DNA from: Neurospora tetrasperma FGSC 2508 | Taxonomy: Eukaryota > Ascomycota > Sordariomycetes > Sordariales > Sordariaceae | Direction of reading: 5' to 3' | Length of the DNA: 64,000 nt | NCBI RefSeq assembly: GCF_000213175.1 | Contig: NW_009799099.1 | Location: forward strand, 4,580,051-4,644,050 | The notes under the pieces: model-generated | The model's input: the letters and a program-made list of their open reading frames with translations, nothing else | Databases searched by the model: none | Told to the model about the DNA's origin: nothing | Program-made: the position numbers and the translations under genes | In this document: piece after piece, positions 21,713 through 33,900 of the stretch | How the letters are laid out: each line of letters begins with the position of its first letter | How positions within the stretch are numbered: the first letter of the stretch is position 1

Positions 21713-22693
21713 TTGCGCCATCATCCCTCCATCCATCCATTCATCTGTCATTCGTATTTCTGGGAGGAATCACCCAATATAACGCCAGCCTCAAAAGGGC
21801 ACCACTCGAGAAAACCAGCAACTTTACTTGAGTGGCGATCAAAGCGTGTGGGCTGGACCACCCTGAAAAACGCACGCACAACTTATGGTTACAAAGACAA
21901 AACAAACAAACAAACAACACATCACAGCATTGTGGGTTTCATCGGCACTGGTCCCATAAGGCCATGTGTTTTGGGTGCGAAGTTGTCAACCTTTTCCTCG
22001 TTTTGGAAGGGGAAAACGACATCCACTTATCTGGTCAACATCAAGACGCTTTCCATCACTTCAGGCAGACCTACAACAACGCCATTTTCGCACCTACCGT
22101 ACACCAACAGACTTGTTCGCAAATCGAGCCAAACAACAACAGAGCGATGTCTCACACCCCCACACCTCATCAAAATTTTGCTTGGGTGTCTTTTCAAGGC
22201 CTTCTTTCGCCGGCAACGAGTATCCCGTCTCCTCCACCTTTCAGGCTCTTATGCTCAACTCGAGGGAGATAAATTGGCTGCCATCGGATAAAAAATCCAA
22301 GCCGTCCTCCAGAAGGGTTGGAAAGCCAACTTCGGCGACGACCTCTCCTTGCAAAATGTCCTCAGGTTCATCTCATCCAACAAAAACCTATTCGACAAGA
22401 CCGCCATGCTCTAGCGCAAGCCGGCCTTATATACCTTATTTATACCGTACACAGAAGCGCACATTTACAGGGCTAGATGGCTGGTTGGCTGGCTGGAGAG
22501 AAAGACAGCAAAAAATGCCTTTGTCATTTATAGAAGCGAACCTTTTGATGGTTTCAGGGATAAAAAAACCATGTGGTTTGCTGGAATACCCATTTCACTT
22601 TATCATGTTGAGGAGTCCGGTTACTGCCATCACTGGGTGGCATATCTTTTGTTTTTCCTTTTCATTTGCCTTCTTCCTATCTTTTATGATTGA
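21713..22693 (+). pseudogene. Probable pseudogene of unknown family with two in-frame stops
   Basis: One plus-strand frame runs from 21713 to a TGA at 22691-22693, interrupted only by TAA at 22289-22291 and TAG at 22412-22414. The second half reads like real protein: AAIG, stop, KIQAVLQKGWKANFGDDLSL, a second short open block ending KNLFDKTAML, stop, then KNAFVIYRSEPFDGFRDKKT and YHVEESGYCHHWVAYL before a hydrophobic end. Both stops could come from CAA and CAG by C-to-T change. I do not recognise the family. The first ~190 codons are less convincing and another frame is also open there, so the gene may really begin near 22190 or may contain a frameshift. It could also be chance. Confidence 0.4.
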
Positions 22694-22943
22694 ATTGGTT
22701 GAAGGCCCTGGTATTACCGACTACCTAGGTAGTATTAGGTGCTGAATTCCATTTTTGTTTGTTTCGAGTTTCGAGTCGAGTCTTTTGTACTCCTGTCCTG
22801 ATTTCTTTCTCTGTGTTTCCCCCCTGAAGAAGTCGTGCAAGCTCGATCTAGGAAGGAGCTATGCAGCGTGCTTCCAGTTTCATCTACCAACCTAAGTCTT
22901 TGTGCTCCTGTCGATTTATCAGACAGATACACGAACGTATATT

Positions 22944-22971
22944 AACACACACACACACACACACACACACA
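22944..22971. repeat. (AC)n microsatellite
   Basis: About 14 AC units follow an A-rich stretch. A second, shorter CA run with ATATAT lies at 23091-23110. Confidence 0.9.
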
Positions 22972-23976
22972 AAACCAAGATAGCAAGACACCGCATGGAT
23001 TATCAACGAAACGTGGAGGATAGATTATATCACGTTGGCATGAGCTGCTGCTATAGGTTGGAAAAGTTTCCGAGCTTGTGCAAATTATCGCACACACACA
23101 CATATATATAGCACAGTGTATACAATATAGATTGGAATGGAATATGGGGTTGGAGTCGATGAGAGCCTGAGCCCTGATAGGCATGGTTATGGTTACATGT
23201 TGACATGATGATGAGGCAGGAAAAGTCAAAACACGACAGGAGCACAATAAAGGCTATCCCCGTGGCGTGGCAGGGCATCTAGCAAAGATCAAGAGACCAT
23301 TCAAGTTGTTCAAACAACCAGTGATCCATTCTTTTTCGACATTATCTGCGCTCATCGATGCTGTTTTTCAGAGCGTGATAAAGTTAGGTAGATCAAGAAA
23401 GCGGCAGAAACTTGGTGAAACTTGGTGGTGATATAAATCACTGCGTAGAAAACCCGTTTTATATAGGTTGGGAAACTCGCAATTGAGAAAATATCCACAT
23501 CAAGTTAAGTATACCCATGGCCTTTACCCTTGCTCCATGTCCAATATACTGGTTAAGGAATATAAAAAGTGCTTAATGAAGATACACCTTTCACAATGCC
23601 CAAGATCCCCATGGAAGATGCTGCTGCTGCTGCTGTACTCTTTCATCATGTAATAATGCCTAGCTAGCTAGTCCTTTCAGTTGCAAAGCAACTGGAACTT
23701 TCTCCGACAATCCGAGAACTTTGTGTGTGGGCTTTTATTCTAAGTGATATATGTCTTCACTTCGTCATATTTGGAACTCAAATTCAGAACAACTACTCAG
23801 CGAGCGTGACTTTGGTGCCAACCTTGCGTGATATGGTGTAAAGTTACACAAGCGCAAGAGGCGTAGAGGGAAGTAGAATTAAAAAAAAAAAAGAGAAAAA
23901 GAAAAAGTAACTTGTGTATGTGTGTGTGTAACATAACTCATATCAACCCATATCAAGCCATTATCATCATCGAACG

Positions 23977-24039
23977 TTTTTTCTTCTTCTTCTTCTTCTT
24001 TTTCTTCTTCTTCTTCTTCTTCTTCTTTTTCTTCTTCTG
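23977..24039. repeat. (TTC)n microsatellite
   Basis: About 60 bases of TTC/TTTTC repeats. It produces spurious poly-Phe and poly-Glu frames on the two strands, which are not genes. Confidence 0.9.
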
Positions 24040-27000
24040 CCATGATACTTTTTCCTGCTTCCATAGATTTCCAACTTTGGTACGCCCCGTTCGATCATAG
24101 CTTACTCTCTTCCGAAGTTCCAGAATCCCACGTAAGAATCCGGTGGCAGCTGGAAGTCGGCAGTGGGTCGGTAAGTCTGGTAATGTGTTATCCCGAGGTT
24201 ACAGTACCTTTGAAGTTGGGAAACAAATCCGCTTAGCATTAAGTTAAGTACATGTAAGCGCAGGCCTTTAGCCGCACCATTTCGATTTTTCTTTCTTTGT
24301 GTGTTTCTTGGTTCCCACGAAAGTGATCGTCAGCAGAAAGTTGATGCCGAGCATTGGAAGATAGTCTACTGGAGCTGACTGGTTGTTGACATGGATCTTG
24401 GCATAACCATTGTCGTCCAGGGCGGGGGTCTAAAGAGGCTACTATTAATAGCTACTGGGTTAGGTTTCAGTCATTGACCATTATTACCCACGAAGGTTTG
24501 AATAAAACACGAAGCAAGAAACAGTTTGAAAAAGATGTGATGTTGTGCTGACTTGATGCGCGCAATCATCATCGATACAGTTGCCATGCACTGGACTTCC
24601 AGCCGAAGAGACGGTGTCAGATTAAGCTTCAAAAAGTCCGAGCGTAGCTAGCTTCCCTTCAAGCTTAGAGAAGCCTCCTCCAATGGCATGGATACAAAGG
24701 TAAAAGACGGGGGTGTATGTATATGTTGCCTACAAGGTAGCTGCCTGCAGGGAGGTGTATACCCCTGTATATCGAAGACCTCTTGTAAGTGGACTGGCAT
24801 TCTTGACCTATCCGAGGCCAGCATTATAGGAGCTGAGGGAGAGGGTGTGAATCGGATCGTAACGGTTGCCTTTTTCGGGATTAAACCGCTGCACGTGTAA
24901 GCTGGACATGTTCAGACTGTGTGTGTGCTGCCTCATTACCCTTACAGGATGGTACACGGTACATCGAGATCGCCCAGCCCAATCAGATGCTTCCGAAAGC
25001 GAGGGAGGGTGGCCAGACAATATGTCCCTGCGTGTTGTAAAGAGAGGGGCGGGATAAATATTGCGGTTCACACTCTCGGTTGCCATCCACTGGGAAGTCT
25101 GTGTTAGACAACTCTTGATAAGGCTTGCTCTTGGCCGTACTACGTGATCGGTGCTGGTGGGTAGAGGTAAGTTGTATCCATGTCTATGGGAGGGAGGGAT
25201 GAACGCGGGATGATACCGAAATCCCTAGGGTGCACCAACACCTGGTCGCCGCCCGGGATATCAAACCCTTTTGCGTAGGAGAGGATTCATAATTGCCGCG
25301 GAAAATCACTAAGATAATAGCAGCGAAGGGATGCGAGACCAGGTGGTGAAGATACGCATGTCCGAGCTAATATGCTCCTAAATACAAATGCTCAAGGGAA
25401 CCAAAATGATAAGACGGGACGTCCACACATGGTCTGGGTCACTGGGAAAGCTAAGTACTCACTTCCCGCTTTAGGCGGGATTTTACCCTTCCGAGAGACA
25501 TGAAGCGCCATCTTGGCCATGGTGGAGGTTCATCGTCGCACGGGAGTCTGCAGGAGGCACTGTAAACGTCCTCTTGGTTGGCACCAAAAGGCTGCTGCCT
25601 GAGCAGTGATCTGCTATTTCTGCCCTATCTATCCACTTTACAAGCGATATTGTAGAGGCATGGTGCTTGGAGTTTCAAAAAGAGAAGACCAATCAGATGA
25701 CTGTTAAATTTAAGTTCAAGATGGCAGACTTACCAGACACCGTCGTCAAGTCCAACTTCGGATACCGTCAAGCCAGAAGCCCACGCCGGTCATACATGGA
25801 CTCTCGGATAGAAGTCCTTCCGTTAACCCAGCGTACCCACGGTCAACTTAGCGTTCAGATGTCGCAGTTAAGGCATCGGTATCGCCTCGTTTCTCTCCAG
25901 CTACTGACAGGTCGCTCGTGTAGATCGGTTAGTTATCTCTCCGCAATTCGGTCCCATGATTGCGCCGTCCCCGGAGGCTGATGATTTGTGCAAGGTCAAA
26001 ACTCGCTCGAGAAGGCCGGAGAAGTGCCGAAGCGTACCACAGCGTGGATGATATTGCATAAGTGATGACTGTAGCTGTAGTGGCTTGCACAGTCGTGGAG
26101 CCACGGCAACACCGCTTTTCCAGAGGCTCTTTGTGGCGGGGTTGACGATGGATCAAGCCCCAAAGGAGCGGTGTTGGCCCTATGGTGTCTTCCATATTTA
26201 TTGTAAGCTCTGATCCGAGATGATAGAGGCACGGCGGGTGCTTTTCTGAATCCCGAGGAAGCACGGCATGGGCTATTGAAGGGTAGCATGCTGTCAATGC
26301 TGGTTTCCATGGTGCGCATGCAGACCGGAAGGCCGGGAACTTTGCACGAGGGATGGGTTACCCTCGTCGTTGAGGGAGGCCATGAATCCCAAGCCGTGAA
26401 GTTTGTGCCTGCCGTGACTTTTCTGACGTGGGAGATCGAGAAGATGGATCATGAAGCGGGTGGCCGGCTGCGGGCGCGGGTGCGTACGGGGAGCACAACA
26501 GACAACACACGGCCGTAACTCGGCAAACCTTGTGAAGTGTAGACTAGCGCGCCCAGTGCCAGATGCAATGATGCAGTGATGGCAGATAGAAAAAACCCCA
26601 CGAGCCGGTAACTGTGTGATTTCCTTTCTTCTTTTACGCTCGTATTCCTTTTTCCATTATCGTGGTCGGAGTGGGCGCGGGCCACAGGCTAAAGTCGCAA
26701 CGAGGCCGGCGAACCACAGTTCGGCGACTTGGATATGGTATCGACGCATATTGCTTGGTGCTTCGTCAATCTGCCGTGAGGACGAGGGAAGGAGGCCATT
26801 TGCAATCGCTCATTGCTTCGATTCTTTACGGCAACTGACGCAGTTCGGCGGCGCGAGGTTCCGGAACGAGGGAGACGGATCGCGACGGCGTGGTTGCTGG
26901 ATGCTTTCAAATATCTAGCGCATGAGGTTCTATCCTATTTTATTGTCTCAGATCGTATTATTGGCATCGGAATGAATGCGCCAGAACTCGCTTGTCATCG

Positions 27001-30000
27001 ATTTGTTACTGCCATTGGGCGACCGGGCGCGCAGTCTTCGGAAGGGGTTGAGGGACTCGAGGTTGTGCTGGTTGTTTAACTTGGGATTACCGATCGTGGA
27101 CGGATCGGTCAATGGAATGCAGCTTGATCCAGTGCAAAAGACAGATTCTGGATGGTACTGACGTGCCTGGTGCTGATCAAAGCTGCACGATGCCGCGATA
27201 CTGCAGATGTTGTTTCGGGATCGAAATCTCGGATGTGAAGTGCTCGTTGAGGAGGTGCCAGAAAATGGGAGGCTATACTAGTAAGGCGATAACACGGACG
27301 ACTAAAGCAACCTAGCTCAGCGTTAGCACAGCCTTATTGAACCCTCCAATTCAGCCCAGAGATCACCAGTGAGCAAGCCAATGCAGGGTTAGTACAGCCC
27401 ACCCTAACAGCGGATAAGCTTTGGAAATGTCTCCGTAGTAGCGCTAGCTCTGGGCACTTGATGTGACATCCCTGTCCCGCTCTTGCCATCGACCGAGCCT
27501 CGACCTTCTTTCGCATTATCTTCAATATCAGTCAATCCCCGTAAACATTCAGGTTGGCCTTTCAGCGGCCAAGTCATCGTGGACCCTTTGGCCTACATAC
27601 ACTCGACAACAGTTTTCTAGCCGTTCAGATACCTCATAGCAAGCTACATGGACTAGATAGACCGGACATCCGTGGGGATCAGAGAGAGTATCGCTCCCGC
27701 GCCTGGAGTCCATATGGACTCTTTGGTTCCCGGAATCCGATGTTACCCATATCGGCATCTTCAAAATTTCCATCATGATTTGTTTCATATTGACACTGCC
27801 ACCAGAAAGAACTCCGCACATTCCTGTTTTCCGGATCTTAGGTTCAGGTTGACACTCGTTCAACATACAGTCCGTCTCTCACACTCTTTTTTTCCACGGC
27901 CACACCCATCCAGCCACAGTTACACACGCCCACACAACATCACTGGAACTTCTCAGGTCCTACAGCTCCTGTGTTTGAGCACGACGTATGGAAGCTTTCT
28001 TACTGTGCAATAGCCAACTGTGGTCGGTTTCAACCTGAGTACTCTTTCCGTTCAGTACATACAGCCTGGGTCGAACTTTTCCGCGGCAGATAATGAACAC
28101 TGGAGAAACAGCCGTCACCCCAAGACCCGAACCAACACCAAGCCACAGTATTATACGGCATTAAGGGAGCACCTAAACAGATCAATGTGAATATCGCTTG
28201 GGTGAATACGACGGATATGTAATTATGAATCAAAAAGTTGCATCCCAAGTGCGTGTCACACCCTCACTCACACCGCAGCGCTTTCCCGCTTACACCATTC
28301 AAAGCAAGAACTGGACAAGTGAACTTGCGCAAGTATGAGCGAGGAGCACTGAGCACAACATGATAGCAACCCATACCTCTAAGCTACTGCCCTTTGTGTA
28401 CAAGTAGTACAATCAGTTCTTGCTTTCGAGATACCCATTGTCAACAGCATCCCATGATAACTACTTTCAATGAATTGTTACAAGTCTCGTACAGTGGTGA
28501 AACTGGTCAAGTTATCGGCCCTGGGCCAGCTGTGCGGTCGGCCGGTCATGAGGTTTTCGGTTGTACGAATATCAACACCAACCAAATTTCCTTCAGAGTG
28601 TGTGAATCAGACATCCTCAAGGGCTTACTGTCCACTGCCATCACTGGCCACACTCACTCTCGCAACACGCCGCGCCACCTCCAGTTCGAGCCGTTAGCGG
28701 CGATGGTTCTTACTTGCCTCACAACTCTCGCCGAGTGGTCGCCACCTCCACTATTCTGCACCAACGACATTACTGATCGAACTGTGGCGGCGAGCCGGTC
28801 TGACTGGCCGTACTCCCTCAACTCAGTACGCTGATCCAGCAGGTTTCCATCCATGGTGGATCGAGGAAGATGGGTGGCTGCGACGACAGATGTGGCGCCA
28901 TGGGCAACCAAGCCGTTATCTTGAGGATGTGGGTTTTGCTGGATGTCCACACCGAGTTGAGCCGCTGACGATGGCTATGTATTTGTGAAACAGTGAGGTA
29001 GAAGCGTTGGTGGGAAGAAGAATCCTCCTAGCGTCTACTCCTCCCGCGTCGTTTTCTTCCACTAGTTACTAAGGTCGAGGCTCAGCAGTAACAAATCCTC
29101 AGCATGTGCCTTCTTACCACGCAGTGGGGTTACTAGTTCGCACACCATCCTACATTCTCATGAGATTATCTGATAAATGGCGCCGCCTGTAAGGTACAAT
29201 ATTCTAATCCTACCCACTAGTCCTGTCCACTGTACTTCTACAGTTTGACACTTTGACATATACAACTTCTGTAGTCATCGGTGACATATACCTACTCAGG
29301 GTTCGCAAGGGAGCACATACTCTAGCAAGCGAGCTTTGAGCTCTCATTAACCGTTTGTTTTTGGACACTGAGCCGACACAACATATTGATCATTGTCCTA
29401 CAACATTCCAGGCATCACGCAAAGCAGGTCAGCAGTGACACGATGAGCACGATTGCGAGTGTACCAACCACCACCATGCCAAAATGTCCGGCGTCCCATC
29501 ACCATGTACTACCTACCTGTCTGCAACGGCGTACGAACCATACCCAAGGGTAGGACCTCTTCCAATCACCCACGACTACAAGTATCAATCTCGGGATGGC
29601 TTCCCCACGTGCCCGCCGCCCTCCTGCGGGTGGATGTAAAGTTGTCTGACCAAAGGGTTGGCTCTCAGTTGACCAAGTCTACTATACCTGAGGCAACGAA
29701 CCCCCCACTAGACGTCAGAGAACAACTTGTGAGGCTTCCTTCCAACTCAGCCTCTTCCTGAAACACTGCGCCATGCTGAGGACCTGATGTCCCTCGACAT
29801 GAGCAACGTCGCACGCATAGCTACAAGCTTGCGTGCCAATCCTGTGGCCAAGTGCCCGGGATTCCTTCTAGAAGAGAACACACTGGCATATGTGTGTCTG
29901 TCAGCCACTGTGTTTGTGCTTCTGTGACACCGAAAAGGGGCTATCCCGCGAAGTCTCACTACAATTTCGCCTGGCTTCTCTTGATGAGTCTAGTATTCCA

Positions 30001-30739
30001 AGAGCAGGTCGATCTGTTCACGCCCCTTATCTCTTCCCCTTGCTGACCATCATCATCATCATCAACAAGTTTTCTTTCGATGAAGTCAAAGGTAACGATA
30101 ATAACAACAGCACTACCTGGTGAGAAAGCCAAGGGTACACCCTGTCTTCGTTCACCTACGTACCTATCTTTGGTCACTAGTCACGCCGTGAACTAACCTT
30201 TTCGCCACATCCATTCGGGTAATTTGATCTACGGTACCCGAGATATCAGGCGGTTGTGCTAATAAGGGAAGCATCCCAATCTACCCATGCCAAGGGAAGT
30301 TCTAGCTTATAGTGATTAGGGCTGAATTGCTGACATTAGGGGGGGTCTCGAAGTGAAATTGTAAATAACAACGCTTAAAGGGGTTGATAGTGGGAACTGG
30401 GCCGCGATTGTCCCGCTACAACGAGGATGGATGATACGGGATGTGTCGGATCTTATTGCTCTTTGAATTACGTTCACTTTACAAGTCGCGAGGTATTCAG
30501 TGAGTGATATTTCTGATATTTACATTCATACAGTCACAAGGTATGAGAAGTGGTATATGAACGATTATTGTGGAACAACTTCAGTTGTCAATATTTCTGG
30601 TCACATACCGTCCACAGAAGCACTTCTTGTTCATCTCCCTCTGTCCCCTTACTTTGCCAATCTTCTTTGCACCAATTCCACCACCGAGGTAAACGTACGG
30701 TCTCTAGTTATTACGTGAAGATTTTCTTAATTCCTTATT

Positions 30740-30990
30740 CTTAGCTCCTCCGCTGACGCGATACTAAGCCCCCGCTCCCGAACCGATCTCCGTCACTCCC
30801 TCGGTAGGCCGCTTCCGTCCGCTAATAATGCCGCTTGCGCCACGCCTACTTCGGCGCCTACGAGGTAAGTACCGCGCCTACGCCACTTAGCCGCCCATCC
30901 CAACCGAACCTTTTGCAAGAAAAGGTAGAATTCCGCCTTAAAGGCCGGTATCTAAGATATATCTACCTTAATAAGCCTATAAATACCTAA
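30740..30990. other. C-rich, G-poor compositional block
   Basis: The block is rich in C and T on the plus strand, with recurring CGCCTACG, CGCTTGCG and CCGCTCCCG words, and ends in a TAAATACCTAACAC stretch. It differs sharply from both flanks and has no open frame of interest. It may be a remnant of an LTR or other repeat, or a transcribed GC-skewed segment. I cannot choose between these. Confidence 0.35.
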
Positions 30991-33900
30991 CACATGACAC
31001 CAAACCACGCTACGGAGAATTGTTTTTGAGACACGCATGGCATAATATGCAAGAAAGATAGTCTAGCCAAAGCACGATAGAGAACGGTAATAGGAACAAG
31101 CATATTAAGAAGTGGTGACCAGGCTCGTGGGATGCATGTAATACCAGTCCCCATGCTTGGGAAGGGTCAATACTACCTTCTACCCTGACGTACGTCAGCT
31201 GAAAGAAGGGGTGGTTTTTGGGTAGAAGGAGGAAAGAAAAGGATAAAAATAAGTAAGAAAATGATAGAGAAAGAAGGTAAAAAGACGAAAGAGGAAAAGA
31301 AGCAAGAAGATAGAAAGCATAAAGTAAATCTTTGTCGATAACATCGACCGTGGACTTAAACCTGAGAAGCCAATCGGCCCCCATCCCCCGGCCCCGGTCA
31401 CTTCCTGCGGCCGCATGGCACTTCGGTACCTACCTAAGGTATCGACCCGGAAGGAACCTTCGTCATAGTCGCGGAAAGTGTCATTATGTTTTCGCAGCCG
31501 GCAATCGTCAAAGATTTCCCTGGATTTATGTATAGGGTAATAACACCTTAATCGATGTAATTCCGCCTTGTCCGCCCACATGTCAACGGCATCATCTTCT
31601 TTCTCGAATCTCAACTGTCCGTGACCGGTTGGGAAACGCCATTCAGAGGGAACCCAAGACTTAGCATCACAAGAACATCAACAACAACGCCACCAGAACG
31701 GCTCCCTTATCAATCAACTGGAAATGATATCAAGGCGAAGATGCGCGCATCACAGGGATCGTTCAATAGCAGATTGGCAGTAGTGTCCCGATCAAACATT
31801 CATGCATTGGTTAGTGTACCAGCGCATTGCAAATATTGCTTTCGTTGTGTGGGATCAACAGATGCGTTGCTACCCTACCATTACCCTCCCACACGCTTCT
31901 TTCTTTTTCAACTTCCACCGAGAAGTTGGGAAATGCTACAGAACCGTTAACGTCACTCCTTGCCATTTTGAGATGTATGTAGGAGAATCTGACACGAATC
32001 TCAAGCATCGCAGCGTAGATCGATCATCCCCTCGCTATACATACTACGCTACACACCTTTCGCAGTCCAGGCCTCTCAACTGGAACTCACATCATGACAT
32101 CTGTAGTGTAATCGACCGAACCCAAGCTTGCGTCATTCCCTTGTACTACTTTTTGGTAACAAAGAATAACCCCGCTTTGAGCTGTACCGGTAAATTCCAG
32201 AACCCAATCCACCATATCTAGCCAGATCCAAATCTCACTATCCAATCAACCATGTTGGGACCTAGACTTCCGAACGTGGCGATGGCTGGGGATCAAATCA
32301 ACATGGCTGAAGCTGAACAAAACATTACAAAGAGCGTAACAGGATTGAGAGGGCTTCTTCTAATGACAATCTGCCACGACAGCATGGGTTTGATGGCCTG
32401 GCGTGGAGAGAGAGATTGCAGCACCACCCATTAGAGTTGAAGGAGCTTAACACGCCCCGGGAGTGTTGGTGAGACTACCTACCTATCTGACTTGCTGATT
32501 GACAGACCCTCGAGGTATATTTCGTGCCGTTCCTCGTTGCAAAATGACGTACGGACGTCGCCCTACTTAGTGCGGTCTCTCTTGCAATAAGTTAATTGAA
32601 ACGGAAGCTCACACAGACTAGGTCGGTGGCTTGGTGGGTAGATGGGCTGGATGGCTGAATGAATATAACCTACCTCTTAGTTGTTTTGGTGATAGTATTA
32701 GGCCGACCTAGAAAGTATGGAACACGCACACTTTATTGTACAGGTAGTTCATGCCGATTGCTGTCCAAGACTGGGAAAGTGTTCTCTATCGACAGTGCAG
32801 CAGTGGGCTGACCGAATAAATCAGTACTTGTTCCTTGACCAATCGCTGACTGACAACTCGGATTACTGCACACCTTGAAGATGTCGCCGTTACCAATGCA
32901 ACGGAAATAGAAATACTAAACGGTGTAAATAAGCAGTTATGCGTGGCTTGGTTAGTTGTGTTAGCGTGTGTGGGGGAGGCTCAACCTGAAGTCAATCATT
33001 TCCCCATTCTAAAGGCTTGACCGCATCACCACATATGACTTGGCACCCGTGACTGAGAGAGATACTGGTGATGACCTCCTCTCTGGTTCCCGAAACATGC
33101 GTTTCACAGCACAACTAATGGGCCAGTCAGAGGGTATGTTGCTGTGGACTTGTTCCCAAAGTCACGGAAACCTGTGTCATCCTCAGCAAGTACCTCAACA
33201 TTTGGAAGACACTTTTGCTTGGAGGTTTACTAAATACGTCCTCGCCTTGTTATTGGATATGTGCCGAGGCTCACCTTGAAGCTCGCTGAGGGTGTAAGCA
33301 TTCTGACTAGTTCGGCGTGGCGGTCGCCGCGACGGGTCGTTCCGCTGGTTTCCCTATTCTTGATACAACTCGCTGCAACACCTGCCAAGAGTGCTGGTGT
33401 GCCCACGGACTACATGGAGTGTAGTACAGAGTAAGCAAATTCTTACGAATCAACAGTGGATGAAGGACGGATAACAAGCAACTCCCCTTCACGGAATTAT
33501 TCGGATTGCGGCTGAGGTGTGCCAGCCAAGCCTGATGTACAAAGGTTGTGTATCTAGGTCGTGAGTTGTCAAGTTGAGTAGTCTTTCCTTGATGGACCAG
33601 TAAGCATATGTGCCTTATTTATCCTTATCCGAGGTCACTCATCGGACATATTATTTGTGCAACGCCTAGCTTTGTGGTGATGGCGGTCCTTCGCAGAACA
33701 CCAATTTGACGTACATAGCTTGTGGTCAGAAAATTCGATGTTGAAGTGTTGTGATAACAGCCCACATGTTACAGGTGTCTAACTCACATTTCTTACACTA
33801 GACAAGAGCTTGGCTTGCATACCATAGGGCTGTGCTTGGTAAGGATCTTCACTCACCTTTATGAAGAAAAGGGTTTTGTGGCCGGCCATTGATGCGCAGC

